From: Amycolatopsis vancoresmycina
GTDB taxonomy: Bacteria; Actinomycetota; Actinomycetes; Mycobacteriales; Pseudonocardiaceae
Length of the DNA stretch: 64,000 bases
Assembly (NCBI RefSeq): GCF_000716785.1
Contig: NZ_JNYY01000030.1
Span: forward strand, 1 to 64,000
Reading direction: 5' to 3'
Shown piece after piece: positions 51,457 to 60,411 of the stretch. The translations under genes were made by a program, and so were the position numbers. Under the pieces are notes generated by a model. That model saw nothing but the letters and a program-made list of their open reading frames with translations. It made no database searches and had not been told where the DNA came from. Position 1 is the stretch's first letter. Each line of letters begins with the position of its first letter.

Positions 51457-52758
51457 GTGATCAGGTTCGTGCCGGAGCCGCACCTGCTCGACTCGCCCCG
51501 CGGACGTGACTGGCCGCGCCTGCCCGCCGCCCCGGGCCCCGGCGGTTCCCCGGCGAACGCGGCCGACGTCGTCATCGTCGGGGCCGGCCCGGCGGGGCTG
51601 GCGGTCGCCTCCGCGCTGTGGCACCACGGCGTCCGCGACGTCGTGGTGCTCGACCGGACCGGCCGTCCGTGCGGGCGGTTCTTCGGCCGGATCGACCGGC
51701 TCGGCCAGCGGGTGCTGCGCTCGCCGTACGAGCACCACCCCGGCGTCGAGGGGTTCCGCGACTGCGAGCTGCTGGACTTCGCCCGGCTGCACTGGTCGCG
51801 GCTGACCCGCACCGAGCGGCGGGAGATCCGGATGGCGCAGGCCGGGCACCGCTCGGTCGTGCCGGTCGACGTCTTCGACGCCTACTGCGACCACCTGGTG
51901 ACGAGCCACCACGTGGCCGGGAAGACGTGGCAGGCGTCCGTGCGCGAGGTGCTGCCGACGTCCGAAGCGGTGACCGTGCGGGCGAACCGGTTCACCGTCA
52001 CCGCGCAGCACGCCGTGCTCTGCCTTGGCGAGGAGCGCCGCCCGGCGCCCGACGCCTGGTGGGGCGGCGGCCGCCCGCCGGCCGGAGTGTCCTATTGGGA
52101 CGATCCGGTGCCCGCGGGCGCGCAGCGCCAGATCGTGGTCGGCGCCGGGCTCACCGCGGCGCACCTGATCACCGGCGCGCTCGAGGCCGGCCGCCAGGTG
52201 CACTGGGTGGTCCGGGAGACCGCCGAGCGCTACCAGTGCGCCGACGTCAACTCGTCCTTCTTCCGCCCCGAGGGCCGGGCGCGCTTCGACGGCGTCGACC
52301 GGGCCGGCCGGCTGGAACTGATGCGGCAGCACCGGCGGGCGTCGGTGATGTTCGAGTTCCGGCCGCTGCTGCAGCGGGCCGAGGCCGACGGGCGGCTGGT
52401 CGTCCACCGCGGCGAGGCGGTGAAGGAGATCGGCGAGGGCGTGGTCTGCCGGCTGGAGAGCGGACGCCTGGTCGAGGCGGACACCGCCGTGCTGGCGCTG
52501 GGCACCACGCCGTCGAGCGGCGCCGGGCTGCTGCCGCCGGACCTCGTGAACGAGCGCGACGGCTGGCCGGACCTGGACGAGCGGACGCTGCGCTACACCC
52601 ACGCCCCCCGGGTTTCGGTGGTCGGCGCGGCCGCCGGGCTGATGCTCGGCCCGGCCGCGCGCAACATCGACGGCCACCGCGTGGCGACCGCGCGGGTGGC
52701 CGCGTCGATCGCGCACAGCCTGCGCCACGAGCGCGTCCCGGTGGTGACCGGTGCCTGA
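51457..52758 (+). CDS. FAD/NAD(P)-dependent oxidoreductase
   Basis: A 433-residue flavoprotein. The FAD motif DVVIVGAGPAGLAVASALW is near residue 38, and a second dinucleotide motif QIVVGAGLTAAHLITGAL near residue 228 is likely for NADPH. The late FAD-contact segment is RVSVVGAAAGLMLGPAARNIDGHR. This matches a flavin-dependent monooxygenase or reductase of the N-hydroxylase-like group, substrate unknown. GTG 51457 starts 16 nt after the previous stop, with no obvious RBS. Confidence 0.75.
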   Translation: MIRFVPEPHLLDSPRGRDWPRLPAAPGPGGSPANAADVVIVGAGPAGLAVASALWHHGVRDVVVLDRTGRPCGRFFGRIDRLGQRVLRSPYEHHPGVEGFRDCELLDFARLHWSRLTRTERREIRMAQAGHRSVVPVDVFDAYCDHLVTSHHVAGKTWQASVREVLPTSEAVTVRANRFTVTAQHAVLCLGEERRPAPDAWWGGGRPPAGVSYWDDPVPAGAQRQIVVGAGLTAAHLITGALEAGRQVHWVVRETAERYQCADVNSSFFRPEGRARFDGVDRAGRLELMRQHRRASVMFEFRPLLQRAEADGRLVVHRGEAVKEIGEGVVCRLESGRLVEADTAVLALGTTPSSGAGLLPPDLVNERDGWPDLDERTLRYTHAPRVSVVGAAAGLMLGPAARNIDGHRVATARVAASIAHSLRHERVPVVTGA

Positions 52759-53197
52759 CACGCGGTTCGCCCTGCCCGCGATCGACGACCCCGGCTCGAC
52801 CGAGGTGGGCGTCATCCTGCTCGGCCTCGACGCCCCGCGCCTGCTGGCCGGGATCGGCTTCGCCCGGCTCGCCGACGACCCGGCTCTGGTGACGCAGGCG
52901 GTCGACCAGGCCCGGCACGGCGTCGCCGGGTTCGGGTTCCCCGGCCTGGTCGCGGCCGGGTGCGCGCGCTGGCGGGCCGTCCGGGACGCCATCGGCAGCA
53001 CGCCCGGCACCTCGTCCCCCGCCGCGCTGCGGGGCGCGTGGGTCGAAGCCGCCGCGCGGGTCGCCGCCGCCGTGCCCGAGGCCGGCCCGGCCTCGATCGC
53101 CTACCTGACCGCCTGTTCGCTGCGCCGCGGGGAAGTCGACCGCCTGGCCGACGGAGACGGAGAACCCGATGTCCCACCTGAAGTCCCTGCCGGCTGA
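52751..53197 (+). CDS. 148-residue protein of unknown function
   Basis: GTG 52751 overlaps the end of the flavoprotein gene by 8 nt, and its 3' end overlaps the next gene by 29 nt. It is Ala/Arg-rich and mostly helical, with VGVILLGLDAPRLLAGIGFARLADD and AYLTACSLRRGEVDRL. It might be a small partner of the flavoprotein or of the AhpD-like protein. I recognise no family. Confidence 0.6.
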   Translation: MPDTRFALPAIDDPGSTEVGVILLGLDAPRLLAGIGFARLADDPALVTQAVDQARHGVAGFGFPGLVAAGCARWRAVRDAIGSTPGTSSPAALRGAWVEAAARVAAAVPEAGPASIAYLTACSLRRGEVDRLADGDGEPDVPPEVPAG

Positions 53198-53735
53198 AAC
53201 CCGGCTGCTGCACGTGTTCGAGGCCTACCCCGGCCCGGCCCGGCCGCTGCTGGACCTGCACGAGCAGGTGATGCGCGCCGAATCCCCGTTCACCCCCGGC
53301 GAGCGCGAGCTGATCGCGGCGTACGTGTCGGGGGTGAATAGCTGCGGCTACTGCCACGGGATCCACACGATCACCGCGGAGGCGTTCGGCGTCCCCGAAG
53401 GGCTGCTCGCCGCCGCGGTGCGCGACCTCGGCACCGCTCCGGTGGACGAGAAGCTGCGGCCGGTGCTGGCCTACGTCGGCAAGCTGACCCGGACGCCGTC
53501 CCGGATCACCGACGCCGATGCCGAAGCCGTGTTCGCCGCGGGCTGGGACGACCGCGCCCTGCACGACGCGATCCAGGTGTGCGCCCTGTTCAACTTCATG
53601 AACCGCGTGGTCGAGGGCATCGGCCTGCGCGCCGACGACGCCTACGCGACGACGTCCGGCCTGCGGCTGCACGAGATCGGCTACGCGGGCCTGGCGAAGC
53701 TCCTTCCTGCGGAGAGTTCAACCGCGCACCCGTGA
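53169..53735 (+). CDS. AhpD/carboxymuconolactone decarboxylase-like peroxidase
   Basis: A 188-residue protein of the peroxidase-related CMD group. Its redox motif is VNSCGYCHGIHTI (CxxC-H, near residues 58-64), followed by AEAVFAAGWDDRALHDAIQVCALFNFMNRVVEGIG, the family helix. It is shorter than and different from the AhpD-like protein at 45654-46673. It could remove peroxides or act in a redox step. ATG 53169 overlaps the preceding gene. Confidence 0.85.
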   Translation: MSHLKSLPAETRLLHVFEAYPGPARPLLDLHEQVMRAESPFTPGERELIAAYVSGVNSCGYCHGIHTITAEAFGVPEGLLAAAVRDLGTAPVDEKLRPVLAYVGKLTRTPSRITDADAEAVFAAGWDDRALHDAIQVCALFNFMNRVVEGIGLRADDAYATTSGLRLHEIGYAGLAKLLPAESSTAHP

Positions 53736-53835
53736 AGACGCAGGCATCCCCCGCCCGGCCGGATGCTCGATCCAGCAGCAGACCCGCCGCCGGCGCCCGC
53801 CGGCGGCGGCCGTAGCGCTGGAGGGTGCGGAAATC

Positions 53836-54882
53836 ATGGTCATCGTCATGGCTGTCGACGCCACGGCCGGGAACGTCGAAGCGGTCGTCGACCGGGTGAC
53901 GGCGGCGGGCGGCGAAGCGTTCGTCAGCCGCGGGGTGAGCCGGACGGTCATCGGCCTGGTCGGCGAGGTCGACCGGTTCGAGGCCCTCAACCTCGGCGGG
54001 ATGCCGGGGGTGCGCAGCGTCACCCGCATCTCCGCCAAGTACAAGCTGGTCAGCCTGGAGCACCACCCGGAACGGTCCACGGTGCACGTCCGCGGCGTGC
54101 CGATCGGACCGGACTCGGTCACCCTGATCGCCGGCCCGTGCGCGGTGGAGACGCCGGAGCAGACCCTGGAGGCCGCGCGGATGGCCCAGGCCGCCGGCGC
54201 GACCCTGCTGCGCGGCGGTGCGTTCAAGCCGCGCACGTCGCCGTACGCGTTCCAGGGGCTCGGCGAGCTCGGCCTGCGGATCCTGGCCGACGTCCGCGCC
54301 GAGACCGGCCTGCCGGTGGTCACCGAGGTGGTCGCCGCGCACGACGTCGAAATGGTCGCCCGGTACGCCGACATGCTGCAGATCGGCACGCGCAACATGC
54401 AGAACTTCGGGCTGCTGCAGGCGGTGGGCGAGGCGGGCAAGCCGGTGCTGCTCAAGCGCGGCATGAGCGCCACCATCGAGGAGTGGCTGATGGCGGCGGA
54501 GTACATCGCCCAGCGCGGCAACCTCGACATCGTGCTGTGCGAACGCGGGATCCGCACGTTCGAGACCGCCACCCGCAACACCCTCGACATCTCCGCCGTG
54601 CCCGTGGTCCAGCGCCTTTCGCACCTGCCGGTGATGATCGACCCGTCGCACTCCGGCGGGCGGCGCGACCTCGTGCTGCCGCTTTCGCGCGCGGCGGTCG
54701 CGGTGGGTGCCGACGGGGTGCTCGTCGACGTCCACCCGCACCCCGAAGAGGCCCGGTGCGACGGTCCGCAGGCGCTGGTCGCCGACGACCTGCGCGTCCT
54801 GCAGCGGTCCCTGCTGGACCTCGCCTCGGTGCTCGGCCGGAAGGGGCCGGCGCAGTGGAGCCCGCGGCGGCTGGCCGGCTGA
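53836..54882 (+). CDS. aroF: 3-deoxy-7-phosphoheptulonate (DAHP) synthase, type I-beta
   Basis: A 348-residue DAHP synthase. An N-terminal ferredoxin-like regulatory domain (residues 1-70) precedes the TIM-barrel. Catalytic and metal-binding motifs are LIAGPCAVET, LRGGAFKPRTSPYAFQG, VLLKRGMSATIEEWLMAAEYI, CERGIRTFE and MIDPSHSGGRRD. It condenses PEP and erythrose 4-phosphate, the first step of the shikimate pathway. Actinomycetes usually rely on a type II enzyme, so this copy probably raises precursor flow for an aromatic part of the product. Confidence 0.93.
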   Translation: MVIVMAVDATAGNVEAVVDRVTAAGGEAFVSRGVSRTVIGLVGEVDRFEALNLGGMPGVRSVTRISAKYKLVSLEHHPERSTVHVRGVPIGPDSVTLIAGPCAVETPEQTLEAARMAQAAGATLLRGGAFKPRTSPYAFQGLGELGLRILADVRAETGLPVVTEVVAAHDVEMVARYADMLQIGTRNMQNFGLLQAVGEAGKPVLLKRGMSATIEEWLMAAEYIAQRGNLDIVLCERGIRTFETATRNTLDISAVPVVQRLSHLPVMIDPSHSGGRRDLVLPLSRAAVAVGADGVLVDVHPHPEEARCDGPQALVADDLRVLQRSLLDLASVLGRKGPAQWSPRRLAG

Positions 54883-54939
54883 ACCCCAGGTCCGCACGCT
54901 CGAATGTTCCGTGCACAAAGGAATTCCGGCTACCTTGCG

Positions 54940-55443
54940 ATGACGGTTCCCATCGATCCCGCGGAGTTCCTCGTGACAATCAAGCCGAAGCACACGATGT
55001 ACCAGACCACCGTGCTCGACGCCGACCCGGACACGGTGTGGGCCGAGATCCGCAACGTCCTGAACCTGGTGAAGATCCTGTTCGGGGACACGGTCGGGAA
55101 CTCGCACTGGGTCGACGGCGGATCGCCGGAACTGGTGCCGTCGCGGTACGAGTTCACGATGCTGCAGAACCAGGGCCTGGTGCAGCAGGAAGTGGCCGGC
55201 CGCAACGAGGTGGACCGTTCGCTCACCTACCGCACCCTGGCCCCGGTGCTGTGCCTCTACGACTACGTCGCCACCTACCGCGTCTTCCCGGTGACGAACG
55301 AGCCCGGCCGCAGTTTCCTCGAGTACCGCCGGGAGTTCATGGTCACCGACGACGCCGCGCCGGAGATCGTGCAGGGGCTGATGGCCATGATGGACAACCA
55401 GATCAGCGTCGTGCGCGACTACTTCGCCCCGCCGCAGCAGTAA
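54940..55443 (+). CDS. SRPBCC-fold (polyketide cyclase/START-like) protein
   Basis: A 167-residue protein with a START/Bet v 1-like pattern: TVLDADPDTVWAEIRNVLNLVKILFGD at the start and a final amphipathic helix (QGLMAMMDNQISVVRDYFAP). Such proteins bind hydrophobic small molecules, and some act as cyclases or dehydratases in polyketide paths. ATG 54940 gives a clean N-terminus; ATG 54904 is an alternative. RBS weak. Confidence 0.75.
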   Translation: MTVPIDPAEFLVTIKPKHTMYQTTVLDADPDTVWAEIRNVLNLVKILFGDTVGNSHWVDGGSPELVPSRYEFTMLQNQGLVQQEVAGRNEVDRSLTYRTLAPVLCLYDYVATYRVFPVTNEPGRSFLEYRREFMVTDDAAPEIVQGLMAMMDNQISVVRDYFAPPQQ

Positions 55444-55451
55444 CGCCGGCC

Positions 55452-56663
55452 GTGGCGACCACAGTGGACAGTGCGCGCGGTGGCGTCCCCTTCCTGGACG
55501 TCACCGCGCCCGGGTTCGGTTTCGGCACACCGGAGGTGGCCGCGGCCCAGGCGGAGAACTGGTACGCGGACAGCCCGGTCGGCCTGCTCGTGCTGCGTTA
55601 CGCCGAGGGGCACGCGTTGCTGCGCGACCAGCGGCTCGACCACAACGGCAAGCGCTTCATGGAGATGAACGGCGTCACCGGCGGGCCGATCCACGACTGG
55701 TTCGTCCCGATGATCATGAACCACGACGGGGCGCACCACCGGCGGCTGCGCGGCCTGGTGGGCAAGGCGTTCACGCCGAAGATGATCGCCGGGCTGCGGC
55801 CGTTCATCCGGACCCGGGCGGAGAAGCTGGCGGCCGGCCTGGCCGCGGCCGGGGAGTGCGAGTTCGTCGAGGACTTCGCGAACCCGCTGCCGCTGGCGGT
55901 GATGAGCGAGATGCTCGGCGTGCCACCCGAGGACCACGACCTGTTCCACACCTGGACGACCGACATCGGCCTGGTGTTCAGCCTCGCCCTCGGCGGTGAC
56001 GTCGTGGCCCGCGTGGAGACCGCGCTCGTCGGGCTCGGCGAGTACATCGACGCGCTGATGGCCCGCAAGCAGGCCGCTCCGGCGGCCGACCTCATCTCGG
56101 CGCTGGTGGCCGCCCGGGGGGAGGATCCGCTGGTGAGCCCGGCGGAGGTGCGCAACCTGATCATCACCACGGTCTTCGCCGCGCACGACACGACCCGCCA
56201 CCAGCTCGCGAACGCGATGGTGGCGTTCGCGAGGCACCCGGACCAGTGGCGGCTGCTGGGGAGCCGCCCGGACCTGGCGGGCCAGGCGGTCGACGAGGTG
56301 ATGCGCTGGCTCCCGTCGTCGCCGACGATCTACCGGTTCGCGGCGGAGGACTTCGAGTACCAGGGCCTGACCATCGCGAAGGACACGTTCCTCACAGTGT
56401 GCGTGACGGCGGCCCAGCGGGACCCGCGGGTCTTCGCCCACGGCGGGACGTTCGACATCACGGTGCCCGGCGCGGCCCCGCTGCTGCAGTTCGGCGCGGG
56501 ACCGCACCACTGCCTGGGCATCGCGCTGGCCAAGGCGGAGCTGGTGGAGGCATTGCCGGCGCTGGCCGCGCGGCTGGGGCCGCCGGCGGTGGCGGGGGAG
56601 TTCACCTGGCGGCCGCCGATCGGCATCCACGGGCCGAACTCACTGCCGTTGCGCTTCGGCTGA
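55452..56663 (+). CDS. Cytochrome P450 (class I type)
   Basis: A 403-residue P450 of usual actinomycete length. I-helix TTVFAAHDTTRHQL (AHDTT instead of the common AGxDTT), ExxR region QAVDEVMRWLPSS, and haem-ligand Cys in LQFGAGPHHCLGIALAKAEL. GTG 55452 starts 8 nt after the SRPBCC stop. Acts on a small substrate of the pathway with ferredoxin supplied in trans; no ferredoxin gene is near. Confidence 0.92.
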   Translation: MATTVDSARGGVPFLDVTAPGFGFGTPEVAAAQAENWYADSPVGLLVLRYAEGHALLRDQRLDHNGKRFMEMNGVTGGPIHDWFVPMIMNHDGAHHRRLRGLVGKAFTPKMIAGLRPFIRTRAEKLAAGLAAAGECEFVEDFANPLPLAVMSEMLGVPPEDHDLFHTWTTDIGLVFSLALGGDVVARVETALVGLGEYIDALMARKQAAPAADLISALVAARGEDPLVSPAEVRNLIITTVFAAHDTTRHQLANAMVAFARHPDQWRLLGSRPDLAGQAVDEVMRWLPSSPTIYRFAAEDFEYQGLTIAKDTFLTVCVTAAQRDPRVFAHGGTFDITVPGAAPLLQFGAGPHHCLGIALAKAELVEALPALAARLGPPAVAGEFTWRPPIGIHGPNSLPLRFG

Positions 56664-56673
56664 CCACACAAGG

Positions 56674-56710
56674 AAAACGGGTTGCCGGCTGTCGGCCGGC
56701 AACCCGTTTT
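56674..56710. terminator. Bidirectional terminator, 16-bp perfect stem
   Basis: AAAACGGGTTGCCGGC (56674-56689) pairs perfectly with 56695-56710, with loop TGTCG. The stem ends in A4 and T4 tracts, so it can stop transcription on both strands. It lies between the convergent P450 and molybdopterin oxidoreductase genes. Confidence 0.9.
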
Positions 56711-56717
56711 GCTGTGC

Positions 56718-58892
56718 TCAGGCCGCGTGCGGGCCGACCGTGACCGGTACGCCGTTGAACACCGCGTTGCCCGACGGCACGTCCACGACCAGCTCGTCGG
56801 TCAGCGCGTTCGCGTTGACCCCGGGGTGCTGGGCGGCGACGCGCTGCGAGCTGCCCGCGTGCCCCCAGCCGTGGGGGAGGCTCACCACCCCGGGCATGAT
56901 CGAGTCGGTCGGCTCGACGTCGACGACCAGCTCGCCCGCCGACGAGCGCACGACCGCCTTCTCGCCGAGCCCGAGCCGGCTGACGTCGGCCGGGTTGACG
57001 TGCAGGGTGCAGCGGTTGCTGCCGCCGACGAGCGCCGGGACGTTGTGCAGCCAGCTGTTGTTGGACCGCAGCTGGCGCCGTCCGATCAGCAGCATTTCCG
57101 GCACCGGCGCGGCCAGCCGGGCCCGCAGCCGCGCGAAGTCGGCGACGATCGGCTCCGGCGTGAGCTCGATCTTGCCCGACGGCGTGCACACCAGTTCCTT
57201 CAGCCGCGGCTCCAGCGGGCCGAGGTCGATGCCGTTCGGCTTCTCCTTCAGCTTCGCCAGCGAAAGGCCGTAGGGGCCGAACTTCAGCAGGGTGTCCAGG
57301 ATCTGCTCGGGCCCGTCGTCACCCTCGATGGTGGCGCGCAGCGTGGCGACGTCCATGCCCTCGACCGGCGAGCCGGGCATCTGCGTGGCGCCGGTCAGCA
57401 GCTGCTCGATGAACCCCTCGTCGACGGCGCCCGCCGGCACCTGCAGCGGCGCGCCGCCCGCGATCAGCGTCAGCCGGGCCAGGATTTCGGCTTCCGACCG
57501 CTGGTCGTCGTCCAGCGGCAGCACCGCCGGGGAGTAGCGGGTGTAGTTGCGCACCATGACGATCTGCATCAGGAAGTCGTAGTGCGGCATCTGCAGGATG
57601 CGGGGCGGCGGCAGGATCACGTGCGCCCGCCGGGTGGTCTCCGTCAGGTACGGGTCGACGCAGACCATGAAGTCCAGCGAGTCGAACGCCCGCCCGAACC
57701 GCGGCCCGTTGGGCGCCGCCACCACCTGGTTGGCGGCGATGTTGATCAGCGCGCGGACCTGGCCTTCGCCCGGGGTCTCGATCTCGTCGGGCAGGGTGGC
57801 CGTCGGCAGCTCGCCGAGCACCTCCGGGAAGCCCTTCACGCGGCTGTGCCAGCGGCCGTACTCGAACGGCTGCCCGGTGCGGAACACCTCCAGCGCGGCG
57901 GTGCGGGTGAACATCGGGCCGCCGGGGCGGTCCAGGTTGCCGGTGAGGATGTTGATGACGTCGACCAGCCACTGCGTGATGGTCCCGAACTCGACCACCG
58001 ACCCGCCCATGCGCGAGTACACGACCGCCGTCGGCGCCGCGGCCAGTTCGCGGGCGATCCGCGCGATGTCGGCCGCGGGCACGCCGCACAGCACCTCGGC
58101 CGCCGCCGGCGAGAACTCCTCGGTCAGCTCGCGCAACTCGTCGAGCCCGGCGACGTCGAGGGTGACCTTGGCCAGGTTCTCCTGCAGGAGCGTGTGGACG
58201 ATGCCCAGCAGCAGCACCGAGTCCGTGCCCGGCCGGACGAAGAAGTGCTCGTCGCAGTGCTTCGCGGTGCGGGTGCGGCGCGGGTCGACCACGACCAGCT
58301 TGCCGCCGCGCTCGCGCAGCGCCCGCAGCCGCGCGGGCATGTCGGGGGCGCAGAACAGGGAACCGTGCGACTCCATCGGGTTCGCGCCGAGCACGAGCAG
58401 GTAGTCGGTCCGGTCGATGTCCGGCACGGCGATGGCGAACGGGTCGCCGTAGAGGTGCGCGCAAGCGACGTGCTTGGGCATGTGGTCGATGGTGCCGGAG
58501 GAGTAGACGTTCTTCGTCGCCAGCGACTGGATCAGCGGGATGCGGTACAGGAAGCCGGCCATCGTGTGGTAGGTCGGGTTGCCGAAGTAGACGGCGACCG
58601 CGTCCCGGCCGTACTTCTCGATGACGCCGGTGATCCCGCGCTCGACGGCCTCGAACGCCTCGTCCCACGAGGCTTCCCGCCACTCGTCGCCCTCGCGGAT
58701 CATGGGGTGGCGCAGGCGGTCCGGGTCTTCGTCGAGGCTGCCGAGGCTGGCGCCCTTCGGGCAGATGTAGCCCTGGGTGAACGGGTCGTCGCTGTCACCG
58801 CGCACCTTCGTGACGCGGCCGGCGGGGTCGAGGTCGATCTTCAGTCCGCAGACGGCGTCGCAGATGGGACACGTCCGGTGGGCGGTGGTCAT
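56718..58892 (-). CDS. Molybdopterin-dependent oxidoreductase (DMSO reductase family)
   Basis: A 724-residue protein. An N-terminal [4Fe-4S] site has Cys8, Cys11, Cys15 (CPICDAVC) and Cys44 (YICPKG). Molybdopterin-binding domains contain NPTYHTMAGFLYRIPL, VLGANPMESHGSLFCAPDMPARLR, VVDPRRTRTAKHCDEHFFVRPGTDSVLLLG, and a C-terminal domain with NSWLHNVPALVGG and SLPHGWGHAG. No signal peptide, so it is cytosolic. It resembles small formate dehydrogenase/nitrate-reductase-like enzymes that lack other subunits. Such an enzyme is not a standard enediyne gene. Confidence 0.9.
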   Translation of the reverse strand: MTTAHRTCPICDAVCGLKIDLDPAGRVTKVRGDSDDPFTQGYICPKGASLGSLDEDPDRLRHPMIREGDEWREASWDEAFEAVERGITGVIEKYGRDAVAVYFGNPTYHTMAGFLYRIPLIQSLATKNVYSSGTIDHMPKHVACAHLYGDPFAIAVPDIDRTDYLLVLGANPMESHGSLFCAPDMPARLRALRERGGKLVVVDPRRTRTAKHCDEHFFVRPGTDSVLLLGIVHTLLQENLAKVTLDVAGLDELRELTEEFSPAAAEVLCGVPAADIARIARELAAAPTAVVYSRMGGSVVEFGTITQWLVDVINILTGNLDRPGGPMFTRTAALEVFRTGQPFEYGRWHSRVKGFPEVLGELPTATLPDEIETPGEGQVRALINIAANQVVAAPNGPRFGRAFDSLDFMVCVDPYLTETTRRAHVILPPPRILQMPHYDFLMQIVMVRNYTRYSPAVLPLDDDQRSEAEILARLTLIAGGAPLQVPAGAVDEGFIEQLLTGATQMPGSPVEGMDVATLRATIEGDDGPEQILDTLLKFGPYGLSLAKLKEKPNGIDLGPLEPRLKELVCTPSGKIELTPEPIVADFARLRARLAAPVPEMLLIGRRQLRSNNSWLHNVPALVGGSNRCTLHVNPADVSRLGLGEKAVVRSSAGELVVDVEPTDSIMPGVVSLPHGWGHAGSSQRVAAQHPGVNANALTDELVVDVPSGNAVFNGVPVTVGPHAA

Positions 58893-58924
58893 CGGTACTC
58901 CAGTGGTGGTAACGCCCATACGGG

Positions 58925-58963
58925 CACGGCCACGACAGTCCCGGAAGGACTGTCGTGGCCGTG
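58925..58963 (-). terminator. Terminator hairpin, 17-bp perfect stem
   Basis: CACGGCCACGACAGTCC (58925-58941) pairs perfectly with 58947-58963, with loop CGGAA. On the minus strand it follows the FAD monooxygenase gene (ends at 58981) and precedes the molybdopterin gene (starts at 58892), so it separates these two transcripts. Confidence 0.8.
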
Positions 58964-58980
58964 GGTGAACAAGGGAACGG

Positions 58981-60411
58981 TCATGCCGCCTTCGGCAGCT
59001 CGGTGGTCCCACCGAACGCCGGCTCGACGCCTTCGGCGACCGGGAACGTGAACTGCTCCCGGCTTTCCTTCGCCGGGCCGAACAGCGACTTCCACAGCAC
59101 CTTCAGCGCGAAGCCCGGCTTCATCAGCGCCTCCGGCTTCTGGATGAGCCCCGCCGTCTTGAAGTACTCGGCGGTGATGGAGCCGTCGTGGGTGGCCGCG
59201 ATCTGCACCCGCTTGAGGAACCAGTTGCCCATCTTGACCTTGAACGGCCGCTCGCCCTCGACGCCCGGCAGGCTCAGGTCGATCTGGTTGGTCATCTCCC
59301 ACGCCTGGTCGATGGCGTCGGTGGCCAGGTCGCGGAAGTAGTCCTGCGGGACCGGCGCGGCCCCGCTGTGCAGGTGCTGGCGCAGCACCAGGGCGCACAG
59401 CGCGGCGACGCTCATGCCCTGGGCGTACACCGGGTTGAACGTGGTGACGGCGTCACCGGTGACGAGCAGGCCCTCGGGGAAGCGGCGCAGCTTCTGGTAG
59501 TGGCGGCGCAGCGTCGTCGGGAACTTGAACGGCATCGCCTTGTCGACCGGGTCCGCGTACCGCAGCGTGTTGTAGACGTCCTTGACGGGCAGCGCCTTCA
59601 GCCACGCCATCAGGCCCTCGTAGTCGGTCGGCGGGTGGTCGCCGAGGATGCCGTAGGTGGTCAGCTCGACCTTGCCGTCCTCGACCAGGAAGAAGACGTT
59701 GCCCCGCGGCGCGACGTCGTGCGCGATCTGGTTGATCGCCACGTCGTTCTGGAAGCCGTTGGCGCCTTCGCGCAGGCGGAAGTGCTGCGTGACGTAGCCG
59801 AGGTCGATCTTCTTGCGCTCTTCGAACGGCTTCTCGTAGCCGAGCTGCTCCAGCCAGACCGGGGTCCGCGAGCCGCGGCCGGTGGCGTCGACCACCAGGT
59901 CGGCCTCGATGACCTCGTCGTGGTCGGTGCCGCGCTTCTGCACGCGGGCGCCGGTGACCTGGCTCTTGTCGGCCGTGGTGGTGAGGCCGAGGATGTCGTG
60001 CTCCTCGACGAAGGTCACGTTGGGGAACTGCTGCACGCGCTCGCGGATGAACCACTCGAACATCGGCCGCACCACGCCGAGCGTGGTCAGGCCGGCGTGC
60101 TGCTGCTTGAGCCGGTTGCCCCGGGCGTACCAGCGGCAGGAGCCGGACAGGTCGCCGGTCGGCACACCGTAGTCGACCATTTCCTGGGTGAGGCCGGGGA
60201 ACAGCTCCTCCATCACCTGCACGCCGCGGGCGAGCAGACCGTTGGCCTGGTGGCTCTGCGGGCAGAACCGCCGCACGCCCTTGACGCCGACGAGCTTGTC
60301 GCGGTCCACGATCAGGACCTCGTCGTAGGCGTCCGCGAGCACCCTGGCTGCGAACAGGCCGGCAATGCTGCCTCCGAGCACCACCGCGCGGGTCCCAGCT
60401 TCCTGGCCCAT
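58981..60411 (-). CDS. FAD-dependent monooxygenase/oxidoreductase
   Basis: A 476-residue flavoenzyme. FAD motif RAVVLGGSIAGLFAARVLAD near the N-terminus, DLVVDATGRGSRTPVWLEQLG (DG-type motif, near residue 178), and GLLVTGDAVTTFNPVYAQGMSVAAL with the GD motif contacting FAD ribityl. The closest resemblance is to aromatic hydroxylase/epoxidase-type monooxygenases. ATG 60411 is preferred over GTG 60420 because GGGAGGTG lies at the right distance before it. Confidence 0.83.
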   Translation of the reverse strand: MGQEAGTRAVVLGGSIAGLFAARVLADAYDEVLIVDRDKLVGVKGVRRFCPQSHQANGLLARGVQVMEELFPGLTQEMVDYGVPTGDLSGSCRWYARGNRLKQQHAGLTTLGVVRPMFEWFIRERVQQFPNVTFVEEHDILGLTTTADKSQVTGARVQKRGTDHDEVIEADLVVDATGRGSRTPVWLEQLGYEKPFEERKKIDLGYVTQHFRLREGANGFQNDVAINQIAHDVAPRGNVFFLVEDGKVELTTYGILGDHPPTDYEGLMAWLKALPVKDVYNTLRYADPVDKAMPFKFPTTLRRHYQKLRRFPEGLLVTGDAVTTFNPVYAQGMSVAALCALVLRQHLHSGAAPVPQDYFRDLATDAIDQAWEMTNQIDLSLPGVEGERPFKVKMGNWFLKRVQIAATHDGSITAEYFKTAGLIQKPEALMKPGFALKVLWKSLFGPAKESREQFTFPVAEGVEPAFGGTTELPKAA

